Shown: positions 1 to 14,161 of the stretch, one piece after another | How the letters are laid out: each line of letters starts with the position of its first letter | How positions within the stretch are numbered: the first letter of the stretch is position 1 | Assembly: GCA_024036415.1 (NCBI GenBank) | Contig: JAMWET010000160.1 | Coordinates: 324,501 to 388,500 of the forward strand | Source of the DNA: Prochilodus magdalenae | Lineage: Eukaryota; Chordata; Actinopteri; Characiformes; Prochilodontidae | Direction of reading: 5' to 3' | Length of the DNA: 64,000 bases | Program-made: the position numbers and the translations under genes | Notes under the pieces: generated by a model | What the model saw: the letters and a program-made list of their open reading frames with translations, nothing else | What the model was told of the DNA's origin: nothing | Database searches by the model: none

Positions 1-3000
1 TGAAAATTACAACCACAGTGGTGTGCAAAAGTTCCAGTGCCCCAGCTAAACTAATGAATGTTGAAATTGCTTAAAATATCCATGTGCACTAGCAGCCGTG
101 ATAGATTAGTTATGGTCAGCTAACCTTATTGGAAGCTCAGGGCCTTCCTCTTTAATTCTGTCTTTTGCTTTGTTTTCATCAGTTAACTTCAACATGTTAT
201 AATTTATTAAATCAAGAAATAAGTAGAAGTTTTACACTAAAATTTGCAAGAAAATTTCATAAACAAATCTGCTTCTCACTGAGAAAATCCACATGCCATT
301 AGACTGGGTTCAAACTTTTGCAAACAATTGTATTGCGGTGTTAGCCCTGTAACTCCAGTGCAGATTTCAGGAAACAAACTTCATACACCAGTCGATTATG
401 TTTAGAGTAAGGTGTGTGCATTGGTTTTGCATAGTGTTTTGCTGCATTATTGCCCTAACTAAAATCAGTGGAATTTCATCAGACCAGTTTAGATACATAC
501 ATCACACATCTTATTAATAACTGTCCTCTGAATGTAACTGTAGCATACACCACTATAGTTTCTCATTAGGACTGTGTCCTAATACTTGATAGACATGAGG
601 AGCATATTTCACTGTATTCCATTACAAACAGCTAAACTGAAACACGTATGTGTGCCTCAGGAGAACCAAATTAGTCCATTTAGTGTGAAAGCATGAGCAG
701 AAAATCTCTTCATGTTTCTCTCAGCTTGGGCAATGAGAAAGAGAGCGAGTGTGTGCTGTGGGGTTGAAAACGACAAGATGGAGAGGATAGTGAAGGCATG
801 CATTTGCATTTACAAAGAGAGAGGCCATAGGGCAAGTTGCCCTTGATTGTTTCCCAAGCTAACATGTGCGCTCAATTTGTACGCCCCGGGATATTTTACC
901 TTGCTATCTCAAATAATTAGGAGATATGCGGTCGAACAAACTCCTACTGAGCAGAATTTTAATTGGAGTTGCGTTGTGCCAGTAGACTACATTTTGATAA
1001 GGCAGCACAGTAAGTGATGTCAGCAGTAGGTTATAGCTTTCAGGCAGAAAGCCGGCATCCGCTGGAGTCTTAATGACCAATTTTTAAAAAAACACAGAGC
1101 CTCTTCGTGTCGTTTTTGCTAAGTACGGGTGATACAATCAACCTCATTTGACCCTTTAAAGCCCTGTCATATAGCTACACCATGTATAAGTAAGTATATG
1201 CACTAAATGAATACCCCAGCATTTTTCAGACAGACTTCCACAGACGGTTCTTCACCTGAACTGAATGAAAAGCCTGTTGACTTAAAGCACACTGACAGAG
1301 TGATGGAAAAATGACATGGCATATTATCACGCTATTTTGCATGACATTATTGTAAGGACATGGACAGAAACACCAAGTATCAACATTTAATAGTAGAAAT
1401 TACACATTAGCGTGGATCCTTTTGGTATTGGAATAATAGAATCGTGTTTGGCTGTTTGGTGAGGTTAGCAGAGGATGTTGGGTAAAATAGAGATGTAAAA
1501 AATGTTATTTAAATCAAGCATCTAAACATGTTTTGGATTTTTTTTGCCAAGAATGGATAAAGGACATACATATGACACATGCAATTTGCAAGGGGCATTG
1601 TATGAATATTTACATTCCCATTCATGAATCCAGTCCTCAGGAGCTGCAGTTACTGAGTAGACATTAAGCAACAGCTTTAAGAAGGGTGTAAATCTGCACT
1701 GATTAGATGATTAATTAGAGATATATGACTTGTTGAACCTTTCGTTTTCTGTTGTTTCAGTGCTGCATGAATGCACTCGCACCCATGATTCTGTCAGGGG
1801 GAATGTAATTTTGAGAGAGAAAACTGAATCAGGTGGATCAGTGACAAACGGTGGTGATGTTGACTTCCTATTCACCAGCTCCTTCTTCACATTCTCCCAT
1901 TTAAATGGAACAGGCACCAGAAAATAACGACGGTCTCATTTATTTGGGGAGAGAATGAGGAAATTGGAACAAGAAGACTTTTGCTGTCATTGTCAAAGCA
2001 ACATTATATCAGCTACACTGAAAAAACAAACTCAGAACAGACTGCCTTTCAGTTCCGATCCAGCAAAGAGAATAGAACAGTCCATTACCTGCTTTACATG
2101 CAAAGACCTGCGTCCTTATAACGAATTTTCCTGCAGTAATGCACAGATACAGCTGTACCCCAACTCTGCAGGAAAGTAAAGCTTAAGGTTAAGTTACGTT
2201 GGCGTACAGCAAGACAAACTGTATTCATTTGCAATACATGGCACCGCATTATCCCACAGGGGAGTGGCGACTGCTGTCTCAACCTTCTCCAAACTAGAGC
2301 AGTACTCAAAAGTCACACTGGTGCAAACGTTACAGGGCTCCTACAGTATGTACCACAAGGATTAGGAACTGCCTGCAAAAACCTGGTGGTTGTTTGTGCA
2401 GTTGAAAAAAAAAGGTAATATTGCAATATAAGCTACTCAGCACATAGCAAAATGTTTAAAAACCCTTTATTGTAGTATTATGACTTAAGTATCTTCATAA
2501 TGTCGTATCGTCAGGTTTTTGCCCAGTCCCATCCCTAGTAATTAACTTTATAATGCGGATGAGGAAGATGGAGAATAGATGAAAACGTTTAGTTTATGTA
2601 ATTTTTTTAAACTGCTGTTGGAACAGCTCATATAAGCATGACAGTACAAGCTTTCGTGGTTGTTAGCAATATGGCATGTGTAATGAAGCTTTTGTTGCTC
2701 AGAGGAAATACAGAAAACAGAACAAATCTGTGCAAATGTACTTTGTCTGGAAGCAGAAAATTGACGGTAAGTGGGCCACGGAGTCGACAGAGTGAGTCAC
2801 GGCCTTCTGAGAGAAGCGGAAAAGGTGGAATAAATGAAAGCAGTGTCGGAAAGAGGCAGAAAAAAGGAAGGAACATAGGGGAGGTGAAGACTGATGGTTG
2901 CAGAGCTATCCTTAACAGGGTACAGAGGGGGGTGCTCATTAAACTAGAGCAGAGGGACAGGGGGCATATGCTGCTGTTCTCTGTACGCACATATGTTCAG

Positions 3001-4575
3001 ATTTGGGTTCCCCTTCAAAATGCATGAAGCTCTGGCTGTTTTTAAAGGGGAAATTGTTCCAGTTCAGCGCTGAAGGGTCACATATTCCCTGAAATGCCAC
3101 AAGTGGCCACTGCCTTATCCATATGTTCTCCGGAGTGACTCCACCTCACCTCAGCTCAGCTAATAAAACCCGGCTTCACACTCCACACCCAATCACACAG
3201 AGCTAAGCTGCCATGAGGTCGGAGCTCCAGTGCTGAGCTAAAGTCTGAGGCCAGAAAATAGTCTAGGACAGCGAGGGCAGTACGTGTGTTGCTGCTTGTT
3301 ATTGCTTGTAAAATCACAACAGCGGAATGACTCCAAATGAGTATTGTCATGGATGGCCAAAGTGCAGCAATTATCGCAGGCTGAGGGCCAAAGAGACAAA
3401 ACACTCCACCAGTAAAGAGAGGCACTAGGCTTCAGATGGAGATTTTATAATGGATTTTAAAACATTACTTTTTATTTCAGTATTGAATTACTAGGAATAA
3501 TAAAGAATAAAGGAATATAAGAATTGAATGTGTTATATGTAGTTACTGAGTGTGGGGGTGGGGTTAGGCTACTGCTCTGTGAGCTTTTTACACCTTCGTA
3601 ATGTGAGTTTTCTGGGGTTTTTTTTTTTCACTTTTCCCGCTGTGTCCAGATGAGATCCAATTTTACTTTCCAGGCGTAATTCCTAGTAAGATCCTGAGTA
3701 TGCTAAACCACTCTCAATAGCTTTGGTCATGTTTGTTCAACTGCTTTATGAAGACACTGAGAAAAATGGGTGGAGTTGCCCTTTAAAGGGTTAAAGCTCA
3801 TTGTCTCAGGTAGGACTGTGAGTGTCCTACTACATGGCCCTGGCCTTGACTCTCAAGAGCAGCCTTCTGCAGCTGCTTGGCATGGAAACACTTTGGCCCA
3901 TTCGCTCTCAGCCAGCGTAGTCTTCCTCTTCCTCTTCAGACGGCTGTAATTTCAGGGACAGTCTGAGCTCCTCAGCCGAGCACCGTTTACAATATTGATG
4001 CTCCCTCTTCAGCACAGAGAGGGAGAGAGGAAGTGAGGGAGTGATTGAGCGATCACGCCATCTCTCCGTTTATTGGCCGAAGCTGAAGTGTCGCCCAGAG
4101 GAACGATTAGGAAACCCAATTACTTCCCCCACTTCCACTTCCACTGCCGCCACTCCAGCCCCTGGCCTGTTGTTATTTTTTTATTACTGGCGTGCTTTAT
4201 TCATCTTCGTTTGACACCTCTATCCCTCCGACCCAGCCCTAATGCCTGTGGAACAATAGCGCTGCGTCGACCACGAGAGCCTCAGACAGCAGCGCTGCTC
4301 TAACAGCCGCACAGTGTCATCACAGACCACATGACAAATCTGTCTCTCTTTCCCTCCTTCTCTCTCTATTCGTCTTTCTCACACTCCCCTCTCTCTCTCG
4401 TTCTCTCTCTCTAGCCAACACCATTATTTCACTATATATCTTCTATATCCCTCTTTCTCTAGCTAGACCTTATCTCTCTCTTTCTGTATATCTCTCGCTG
4501 TCTTTCCTTCTCTCTCTCTACTTATGTTTTTCTTTCTCTTTCTGTATCTCTCTCTCTCTCTCCCCCTCTCCCTCT

Positions 4576-4626
<51 letters not shown>

Positions 4627-4631
4627 TCCCT

Positions 4632-4716
<85 letters not shown>

Positions 4717-6250
4717 TCCCTCTCCCTCCCTCTCCCACTTGCTCTGATGCTCTGTAGCCTTCTACTTTTCCCCCCCGCCCCTTTTCTCCCTCTCCTTCTG
4801 TCCTCCTCTCTCTGTCTCAGCCTCCTCTCCTCCGTTGCAGAAACCGAGCAGATTTTCTTTCACTGCATGACTCAGAAAAGGCTTTGAACGTAGGAATAAA
4901 TTTGGAGTAAAACTGGCTCTTTGAGGACTTTTGTAGTTAATTTATAGCCATGTCAATATGCTGGCAGCCTATTGGATGACACGATGGTGCAGACCGCAGG
5001 GTGCAGCGTCGCCCCAAACCGAACATTTTTAGGCAGCAGGGGCAATTATAGGCCATTGGCAGGAAGAGACAGAAGATGACAGATAGGCTTCCATACAGTG
5101 GCCGTGCTGCCAGTGAGGGTTTTTTTTCTTCCTCCGCTTTGCGTTTGGCCGGGTATCCGGCTACGTCAGCGCAAGCTATTTTACGCCTGGCTAGAGCCGC
5201 AGGAGGATCTGGCAACCTGCAGAGTTAACTGGTCATGTGGAGTGTGCCAATGCCGGCGTTAATAATTTAGTCTAATGAATCCTGCCACCTCTGCAGCCAG
5301 CCCAAGGCAAAGGCACATGCATCAGCTCTCAAAGCCCAGATGTCCAGAAGGCTAGTGAAACGGCAGTGCTGACTGACTGGTGGGAGCCTTGGCAGAAGAG
5401 ACTATGTATATACCTGTACTATAATCTCATCATGATCAGAACAGTATTAAACCAGGGCTAGATTTAAAGGCACCAAATGTGAAATTAAAGCACCCATATC
5501 CTACAGCGTCCGTTTAGCTTTCATTTCTTTACCCCTGAGATCCACTTTGTGGGTTTATGCTCCAACGAACAGTCCAAATGATTTTTAGATCACTCATAAC
5601 CTCAGTGTGAAGTGATTAGTCAGTTGCCATTATTGATTGTATGATGAAATTATTTTGGAGAGAAAACAAAGTTCTCCAAAGTTAAGTTTTCCTGTCTAAG
5701 CCCTCCATTTTCTTCACCTTTCTGTTCTCTTTGGCCCTCGGTCTCTTGCTGGCTGATGTTATGAAGGAAAGTAGAATGAAATACACTCCTACAGACTTCC
5801 ATTAGAGCAGCAGACGGAGATGATGCACTGAAGGCGGGCATATTTCACCCTGGTTTCATGGGAGGTATTGACGGAGGAGAGAAGGAGAGAACAGCGTCCA
5901 GCCATTTGTCTCTCGTCTCCGCAGAGCCTTGAAACCTTCGAGTCCAATCACTCGCTCTGAAGCCTCCTTTTCATGCTTTGGCCTTGAGAAAGCTATTGTG
6001 GCAGCAGCAGCAGCACGGCAGCACCTTGAAGAGCAGGAGATAAACCGGCAGAGATAGGGGGAAAATATATTTTACGGTCATCAGTTGCAGACATGATGAA
6101 ATACGAGGGATTTTGACTTTTAAGTGGGACTGAATTTTTCAATTAGCCCTGGGATATCTTAGCTTTGTGTGCTGTTCTCTGTGTTCTGTTGGAGTAAAAG
6201 CACATTCAGATCCTCTAATCTGCTTTTATTTGTTATTTCTATTTTCTAAG
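1..6250 (+). other. robo2 intron (upstream), mostly unassigned
   Basis: No Robo2 exon was recognised before 6251, so this is taken as intron, open to the left. The only clear structure is the pyrimidine tract at 4330-4740. The stretch at 3880-4300 is somewhat GC-rich and low in repeats and might hold conserved regulatory sequence, but nothing specific is visible. The short frames here have no family resemblance. Confidence 0.6.
4330..4740. repeat. (CT)n polypyrimidine microsatellite tract
   Basis: More than 400 bases made almost entirely of C and T on the + strand, with two long uninterrupted CT runs between about 4582 and 4710 broken by CCCTCT units. The Glu-Arg and Leu-Ser repeat frames crossing it are artefacts of the repeat. 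Confidence 0.97.
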
Positions 6251-6410
6251 GTGGGAAAGGAGGCAAGAAGAAAAAGACCAAAGCAGGGGCTAAGCCCACC
6301 AAGGCCAATGGCTCCAACTGGGCAAATGTCCCCTTACCACCCCCTCCTATCCATCCTCTGCCAGGCACAGAGCTGGAGCACTACCCCACAGAGCATCATG
6401 ATGGAGTAGG
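6251..6410 (+). CDS. robo2: robo2 coding exon with CC2 proline motif
   Basis: The acceptor is ttctaag before 6251 and the donor is GTAAGA at 6411. The exon starts with two bases that complete a codon (phase 1 in) and ends with GG (phase 2 out). It encodes a lysine-rich run [14 protein letters not shown], then [14 protein letters not shown] and [10 protein letters not shown]. The proline block is the CC2 motif, which in the Robo family binds the EVH1 domain of Ena/VASP proteins. The in-frame TAA just after the exon is intronic, because splicing to 7590 restores G-Y-E-S-D-G-W as in vertebrate Robo2. Confidence 0.95.
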
Positions 6411-7937
6411 GTAAGACTCAGAATGACCGAATTTGTTTAAATTTCAAATTGACAAGCAGTGAATATAAAATGCTGCATGCCTTTGGTTTCACCAGCGTTA
6501 ACTGCTGCTTGTATGAGCTGACACGTGAAGAACAGGGAATTTGACAGATTGCTACTACATCAGGATCCCTGTGTGTAATCTATAACGAGCTTATCTTTCA
6601 GAAAGCAAATTTATATATGTAGAAAAATACTCCACAACTGAATGATGTGTTTTACCTGCAGATATATCATGTTGTATTTGTGAGTTGTTACACAGACATT
6701 TATTATTTTGCATATGCAGCATGTTCTGCTGTACATAATAGCTTGTGTTTATCTCGGGATTTCACTGGTAGTCTGTAATTGATTGATAGAAAGGGTTTTT
6801 GCTTAGGGCAACACAACATTAGTACATGAAAAATATTCGCCAAACAATGAGAAATAATTTCCCATCCTAGCCGCTGCTTTCTAGCAGCTATTGCTCAATG
6901 TCAGCATTCTGTCCTGTTGTGTTAAGAGCATGGTGTGTCTTTACAGTAACAGAAAAAACAAGAAGGTGGTATATTACAAATTAAGTCTCCTGCTTGAGAG
7001 GTGTGCTTGCCTTTCAACCCCATTAATTTCCATCTCGGCGAGTCATCTAGCTTAATAGGCTCTCTGGCAAATGAGGACTCTTCTGCACTGTAAATCTCAG
7101 TACTGTCTTTAATGGCTTCAGATTAAAACTGTTATGTCCTCTGGGCTGTGCACTGACAAATTCCTTTAATGAACATTGGCTTTATGATGAGTATTATTTC
7201 AGCGTGTAGAAGCAGAATGCTGGGAAAGGCAACCCACAGTCATTCTGCTGGCACAGCCCAAATAAGGAAGGGGTGGTAAAAAATGGCATGGACTTATTTA
7301 CCCTCTGGTGCCAAATGCGATATGAAGACATCCGGCCTTTACAGTGCGCTAGCTTGAGAAGAAATTAATTAGTTTCAGAACTAAGATAAGACTTTGGAGC
7401 ACCTTTTAGGTTTGTCTTGTGTCTCAGCTACTCAATTACTAGCAAAAACTAGCAAGCTGAGGATTCTTCCCTTGGGGGTGCTACTAGCACCTGTTTAGTT
7501 TGTATGTGTAACGTTGTGGGAGGACAAACCAGAGACCCTTTAACACATGTATCTCCGTCTCTCTCTCTCTCGCCCTCTCTCTCTCTCAGTTATGAAAGTG
7601 ATGGCTGGGGTCCTCCACTGCCTGTACAGACATACCTGCACCAGGGCCTGGAGGATGAGCTGGAGGAAGAGGAAGAGCGTGTACCAACTCCACCCATCAG
7701 GGGTGTGGCCTCCTCCCCTGCTGCTGTGTCCTTCGGCAAGCAATCCACAGCCACGCTGACCCCATCACCTCGAGAGGAAATGCAGCCCATGCTGCAGGCC
7801 CATCTGGACGAGCTGACGCGGGCATACCAGCTGGACATGGCCAAGCAGGCCTGGTGAGCCAGACTGAATCCATACAGTTATTGTAGCAGGGCTTAAAGTT
7901 AATAGTCAATAATAATGATCTTATTCTTATTATTTTT

Positions 7938-8015
<78 letters not shown>

Positions 8016-11000
8016 AATAATAATAATACATTGTATATGTAAAGCAGACCTTACCTACTGTTCTCCATGCCAAGCAGTGAAAGCGAAAGGGAAATAGAAG
8101 ATAAATATAAAATGTGCTGTAAAATGCCCTCATACATAATTAAAAAAATTGTATGGATATGAATAGAAGTAAGAATGTTGTACATTATGGAATCTAAATA
8201 AACCAAAGTAAATTTGCTTTAGTGTTTGCTATAAAGCATGTTTTAGATACACACTGTTGCAAATAATTTTACTCCTGATGCATTACAGGAAACATTGAGT
8301 AATGTTGCATAATGGCTTTAGTTGTTATGCAGCCTTTAGTTTATACAGGCTTTGTTTTAGAGAGAGGAAGACCTTGGAGGAAGTGTATAATCTCAGTCCA
8401 AATGGTAACTTATAGGAAAAGGTGAAAATGTTCTTTACAGTAAAAGTAAGTTATTGTAAAGAGTAGGGACTTCTAGTTAATACTGCCACTGGGATTTAAG
8501 TTGTGATTATTTTTAAATAGATTAGGGTCTGGCTTTAAGCTTGAATCCTGAATGTAGTGTGCCAGATGGCCAGTAAGTTGTGGTTTCATGTGATTGAAGC
8601 TTTGGTCGCCTCTGATAGGACAAACCCATATACAGGCAGCACTGTGTTATTACTATAATTTTTCATGTTTCAATCTTAAGACACTGTTGGTAATAATGTC
8701 TGTATGTCTTATAATTACTATAAAACATACAAAAATGCAGCTCTTGCTATTTAAAGCAGTTACACTAAAAGCATTTCATCTTTCAGTCCTAGGTTTTATT
8801 CCAAGAGATTATGGAGGGTGGATTTAATCATCATGAAATTTCAGTACAATAATATATGGAAATCTACAAATTAGAGATGCACTTATTTTTGTTGGGCATC
8901 AGTGGTATATTGTAAAGGTCTGGATGAATAAAGCGAGAGAGAAGCTACAATAACTGCAGCTTCTCTGCAGAACAAATGAAGGCACTGTAGGCCTGAGGAT
9001 GTCCCATGCTGTTCAATGGGACAAGCCAAATAAGAGAACCTGGTGCACCCAGTAAAATACTGGGCTGCCTCCTCAATGATGTGACGGCCAAACTTTAGCA
9101 GTGAAGGTGTTCCAGTAGTGGGTTTAAGGGTAAAAATCACTAACCTGTCTCTATTCTAGGCTTAATGCTGTTGGGTGAAGAATTTTGCCAATTTCTAGAC
9201 AGGTTATAGGGGGCCATGAAAAAAAGTCAAAGTGTCATCCAGGGTTTAGTTGAAAAATGTGCAGAACCTGAATGTAGAATAGTGCTTTCCAATGAAATAT
9301 GCACATATAAAAAGGACCAGACAGTTACTGACACAAATATCCTGTAAATATATGACTCCTTCACCGAGCAATACCCTGCAAATGCATAGTCACAACATTA
9401 TTCATTCCAGCAGAAGTCATTAATCACGCTCCCCCCAGCTGTTTTTCCAAACCCTCTTCTTCTCCCATTTAGACCTGGAGAAAAATCAAAGTACTGAATT
9501 TAATGCTTAAGCCCCTATTTGGGCTCGTCCGCTGGTGCGTTTCAGAGCGAGCGCTTGGAGTATCTCTTTTTTATGGCTTTCATGCAAAGCAAATGAGCCA
9601 CATGCTTCACGGTGTCTCAGAGTGAGGAGAAGCTGGCATGCGTTCATTACGGTGGCTGCTCGCGGGGAATAGGCTCCACTTGTCAGGAAGGAGATGTCAT
9701 GTTACTGGAGTAATGACTACGTTGCTCAGAGTGCGTCTTTGACAACGGGGAAGAGCCCATAATTATATCCAAATCCTGGCACAGACCACATCAAAGAAAT
9801 GGCACAACACATGCATGTGCGCACACATGCACTACCACAGACATGCTCGCGCGCACACACTGGGCCTGTCAGAAGACCTGGCTGTCTAGAAGGTGACAGC
9901 CCCAGTGCAGGCATGCCTGTGGAGCTCACCATTGTGTCCTCTTCAGCTCGCAATTAGAAGGTCATTGTGTTAGCATGCAAAACGTGGCAATGTGGAATTA
10001 GCCGGATTGTCCTGATTCATCCAAAACAGGGAATGTTCTAGGAATTACAAATTTGGTTTGACAGGTCCCTCCTACCCCCCACACATGTTCCTTTCTCATC
10101 TGACTGTGTCACTTGACACCTTTTGTCTCCAACTGACGTCTTGTCTCAGTTCCCACTCAAATATGGAAATGTGTGTTTCTGCATGCCTGTGTTTTTGTAC
10201 ACTTACAGGACCAAAATGTCTTCACTTTGTAGGACAACAAGACCTACATTTTGTTGTATTAATATTTTTCCCCTTGAGAGCCAATTGTTTCTTTTCTGAC
10301 TGTCTTCTGACTGCTTTGTATTCTGTCTCAAATGCAGTCCAGGCTGAAACACAGCTTATAACTGTAGCATGAGAGCTAAACTGCTATAGGCTGAATAGCT
10401 GGATACGTGTTGATTCTCATGACAGTGTATAATTGTGTATACTGGGGAGCTGATGTGTTTTTAAATAAGTCACCTGTGACTGGAACATACCTAATAGTGT
10501 GTAATAACTCCATTAGCGCAAATAACAGCTGTGACTGGATTTGGCATGGACTGGACTGGTTTCTGGATGTAGGCCACATCAGTATTCAGATACTCCTGCA
10601 TTACAGACTTGCACAGGAGGGCCAGATTTGGTGGATGCCTTTCCTGGCACAATTCTGAGGAGAATGTCCTGTAGACTAGGATTTTAGCCAGTGCTGGCAT
10701 AACTGTATGACCGTACAAGTGGTTGGTGTAGCTCAGTGGGTAACACCACTACTCAGGGTGCCACCTCTACGTGTGGGAGACTGGGGTTCGAATCCCAGTC
10801 TGGGTGACTATGCTAGTTCTTGGGCAAGACTCCTAACACTACGTTGGCCTCCCTGTAATCATTAACCTTGTAAGTCGCTCTGGATAAGAGCGTCAGCTAA
10901 ATGCCATAAATGTAAATGTACACTTCCATACACATGCAGATTCAGCACTTCCGTCACACTATGGTCTTTGGCACGCCCAAATGCAGTCACTCCTTTTAGC

Positions 11001-14000
11001 CAATCATTAACCTCTGCTTTCTGACCCATTTTACACACCTGGAACCTTCACATTCTTCAGCAGAGCCAGTCGGTGTGCTGGTTGCACTGCAAGCATGAAA
11101 AGCCTCCCTCTAGCTGAGCTTCCTTTCCTGAAAGGACTTTATCCTTATCAGACATACATACACATGTTTCATGCATATGGGAGACACCCTGACCTATATG
11201 ACTGCTTGACCTGAGATGAGAACAGCCCTGTATATGTTTGGGTATGGATGCGTGCACATGCTGATCTGTTAAACTTTGTGCAGGCACTTGCAGGGTGGGC
11301 CATATCCTCCTCAGGCCCCAGCTCCTCCAGTGGGTTACATGTCCAGTACCCTCGTTTCTGACATTGAAACAGACCTGCCTGATGAAGATGAGGATGATGA
11401 TGAAGAAGACGAAGGCTATGAGATGTCTCCACCCCTGCGTGGTATTGAACACACACCAGGCTCCAGCATGGACAACTTGGACAGCTCAGTAACAGGTGAG
11501 CTGCAGGCTACCGTGTCCATGCTATTACAAGACATCCGTGATGTATAAATCAAACAGCAGCATAAGCTAAATGCCCCGTAGCAGATAGTGATGCGTCTCA
11601 GCTGACTTTAAACGATGCTTCTGTCCACAAGCATGCAATTCCGTCTAACAGGAATACTAGAAGTGACCTTACAGAACAATGTTAGGATGAATTTTGGGTT
11701 CCAGTGTTCAGTAGTAGTCCTCACTTGTTCAAGCCTCTCATTTTTTTGGACATGAAAATGTAACACATGGTAAGGATGTAAGTAGAAACTGATTTAACCC
11801 CCACTACCCGTCCCCTTCCAAAAACCTCCGGTGGCCGCCAGTTTTTCTGTTTTTGCCTGTCTCAGTTTTGTATCGCTTATACATGTTTCCACCTCTTTAA
11901 TGAAGAGCCTCCCTCACTTTTTCTTATGTCAAACAATAAGAATGTTTCTCCACTTGTCAAAATAGAAGTCTTCAAGTTTTCACAATGCAACATTTTTAGC
12001 CAGCACAGAAGTTCTATCAATGTGTATGAGCCAGCATCCTTATATCAGTGGTATAGCCTAGTAAATGTATTTAAATGTTTTATTGTGTTTTGAATGTTAG
12101 TTCAATACACATGCCTGCTATCCTAAACCGATATAGGCTTTCAAAACATCTTCATCATTCCAACAAGAAGCTGGGGTATAAGAAGCTAACTGTCACTGCC
12201 AGAATGTAGGTGCTGGGTCATTTAAGGTAGAACAGAAAATTTTAAATGAAAAAATTGCATATAATTTTAGCAGCAATATGTAACTGCTGGACCGTTTAAG
12301 GAGAAGCAGGACACTTCAGACAAAAAGCTTGTGGATAGGAAGCTGAGGACCTTGTAGTTTCAATGCTGGTAGTCTTTCAGATCAGGAGATTTAAGCTGTC
12401 AAATTATCCTACCTGGAGTCGGTTATGTATGGAGTAAGTTTATGTACAGGCTAATCTATTAAGTCAGCTAATCTTTAAGGTAAGCTATGCTAGATCTAAG
12501 CTAGGGCATCTTCGGCAGGCAGTTGCCATAGTAACATTGGACCTTCATTCTGGTACAGGTACTTCAGGTAATTCATAGCGATTAGTAGTTCTAATAAGTT
12601 AGAGTAAATATGCTGCGTGGTCGTCTGTGTTAATGTGTTTGCTGGTATTTAATGTAAATATTGCTGCGGTTTTTAAGTAGTCATGTATCATCGCTGTAAG
12701 CTAATAATCACATGTTGGCTTTTAGGGTGGAAAATAACGGGTGCAGCTCGCAGACTTAATCCGCTGCCTTTTTTTTTGTTTAATTAGATTTTTTTATCGG
12801 CGCTATCTTTTCTCCATTCTGGGTATTTCAATCAGTCTGGTTCGATGCAGTCCCCAGCTTGACTCCAACAGTGGAGGAATTGAGGGAAAAGAGAAAAATC
12901 CGACTGGCCTTCAGAATCAGGGAGGAAAGAACTCCATTATACACATACTCGGCTCCTTCTGTGCGAAAGATCACAGCAGCCTTATCCACTCACATATCAA
13001 ATTACAGTTCAAACCGGCATGCAGCGCCAAGATAAAACAATGGAAATAACAGGCCGCTAATGATCTGTAATCTAAAAGCAGCATATTTCATTTCTGTTAT
13101 CGCTGCGTGATGGCATTAGTAATGATTATCAGGAAGGCTTTGCTGAATGTTCACATGGATGTATTTACCCATTTACAGCAGATACACACATTGTTTGCTT
13201 TTCTGAGGTTACACCGCGACAGACAATTGTGTCTTATGCCAGGTTTGATTGCAGGATAAACGGATTCTGCATTTGCGTGTTTGGTGGCGAGGGGGTGGGT
13301 TGGGGAGGGGGCTACGCCACACCTGAAATGAACATATTCAAATTGAGTTTGTTCAGGCAGTTGGGGCTAAACTCTCTTGAATTATAATTACCACTATGAG
13401 AGGAGATAAGGAAAGTCCATGAATTTTAAAAAAGGCCACCGAAATGGGAAAAGAGAGAGGGAGAGAGAGGAGAAAAAGAGTGAAACTACAAAGAGAGAGA
13501 GGGATGATAGAGAGAGGGAGGGAGAGAGAAAGGAAGAAAGAGGAGAGTGACAGGCAGAATAAAATTAAAAAAGAGAGAGTAGAGAGAGAGAGAAAGAGAG
13601 CGAATGAAGAGCAATAATAAATATAAGGAGAGAAATATCTAGAACGAAAATAAGAAGCATGGAGACTAGACAGGAAGAACAACATAGGACAAAAGTAAGA
13701 GAAAAACAGGAAAACAATAAAGAGAAAGAGGAAAGAGAGCTGAGGGACTGAAACAGAGGAGATAAATAGAAAGAGAAAGAAAGAAAGTGACAGGGAGGAT
13801 GAAACTGGGAGAGAAAGAGATAATAAAGCACAATAGCTAGGGAGAAAGATAGGAGAAGAAAGAAGAAAGAAAGGACAGGTGAGTCAAAGAGAAAAAATAA
13901 GAAATAAAGAGCATGAGAGGGGAAGAGAAGACAGAAATGCAAGTCAAAGAAAGGAGGACAGGAAGATACAGACACGGGGAAAATATAGCGAGACGTAAAG

Positions 14001-14116
14001 CAAGAGAGAGAAAGGATAAAAAGAAAGGGTAAGAGGCCTAGAGTGAAAAAGAGCTTGAATGAGAAAATAAAGAGAAAGGGAAAGACATGGAAAGAATGGG
14101 AGATATAAAGAGTGAA

Positions 14117-14161
<45 letters not shown>

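Larger units (their letters stand above)
7854..11283 (+). other. robo2 intron
   Basis: GTGAGC donor to tttgtgcag acceptor. It holds a compound microsatellite (7938-8029) and a tRNA-derived SINE (10719-10920). The sequences on both sides of the SINE (about 10400-10718 and 10921-11060) have the look of an older transposon fragment, but I cannot classify them. Confidence 0.85.

Noticed and set aside
4463..4757. Glu-Arg and Ser-Leu repeat ORFs on both strands
   Set aside because: They are translations of the CT/GA microsatellite, with no start context or non-repeat sequence.
4800..4845. A splice acceptor (ccgttgcag) after the CT tract, suggesting a hidden robo2 exon
   Set aside because: The sequence after it has no open frame in a compatible phase and no Robo resemblance.
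10719..10800. Functional tRNA gene
   Set aside because: It has A and B boxes but no proper cloverleaf, and it continues into a SINE body and tail; a second copy exists at 30262.
11057..11456. Minus-strand ORFs of 95-131 codons over a robo2 exon
   Set aside because: They are antisense shadows of the robo2 exon at 11284-11495 and adjacent intron.
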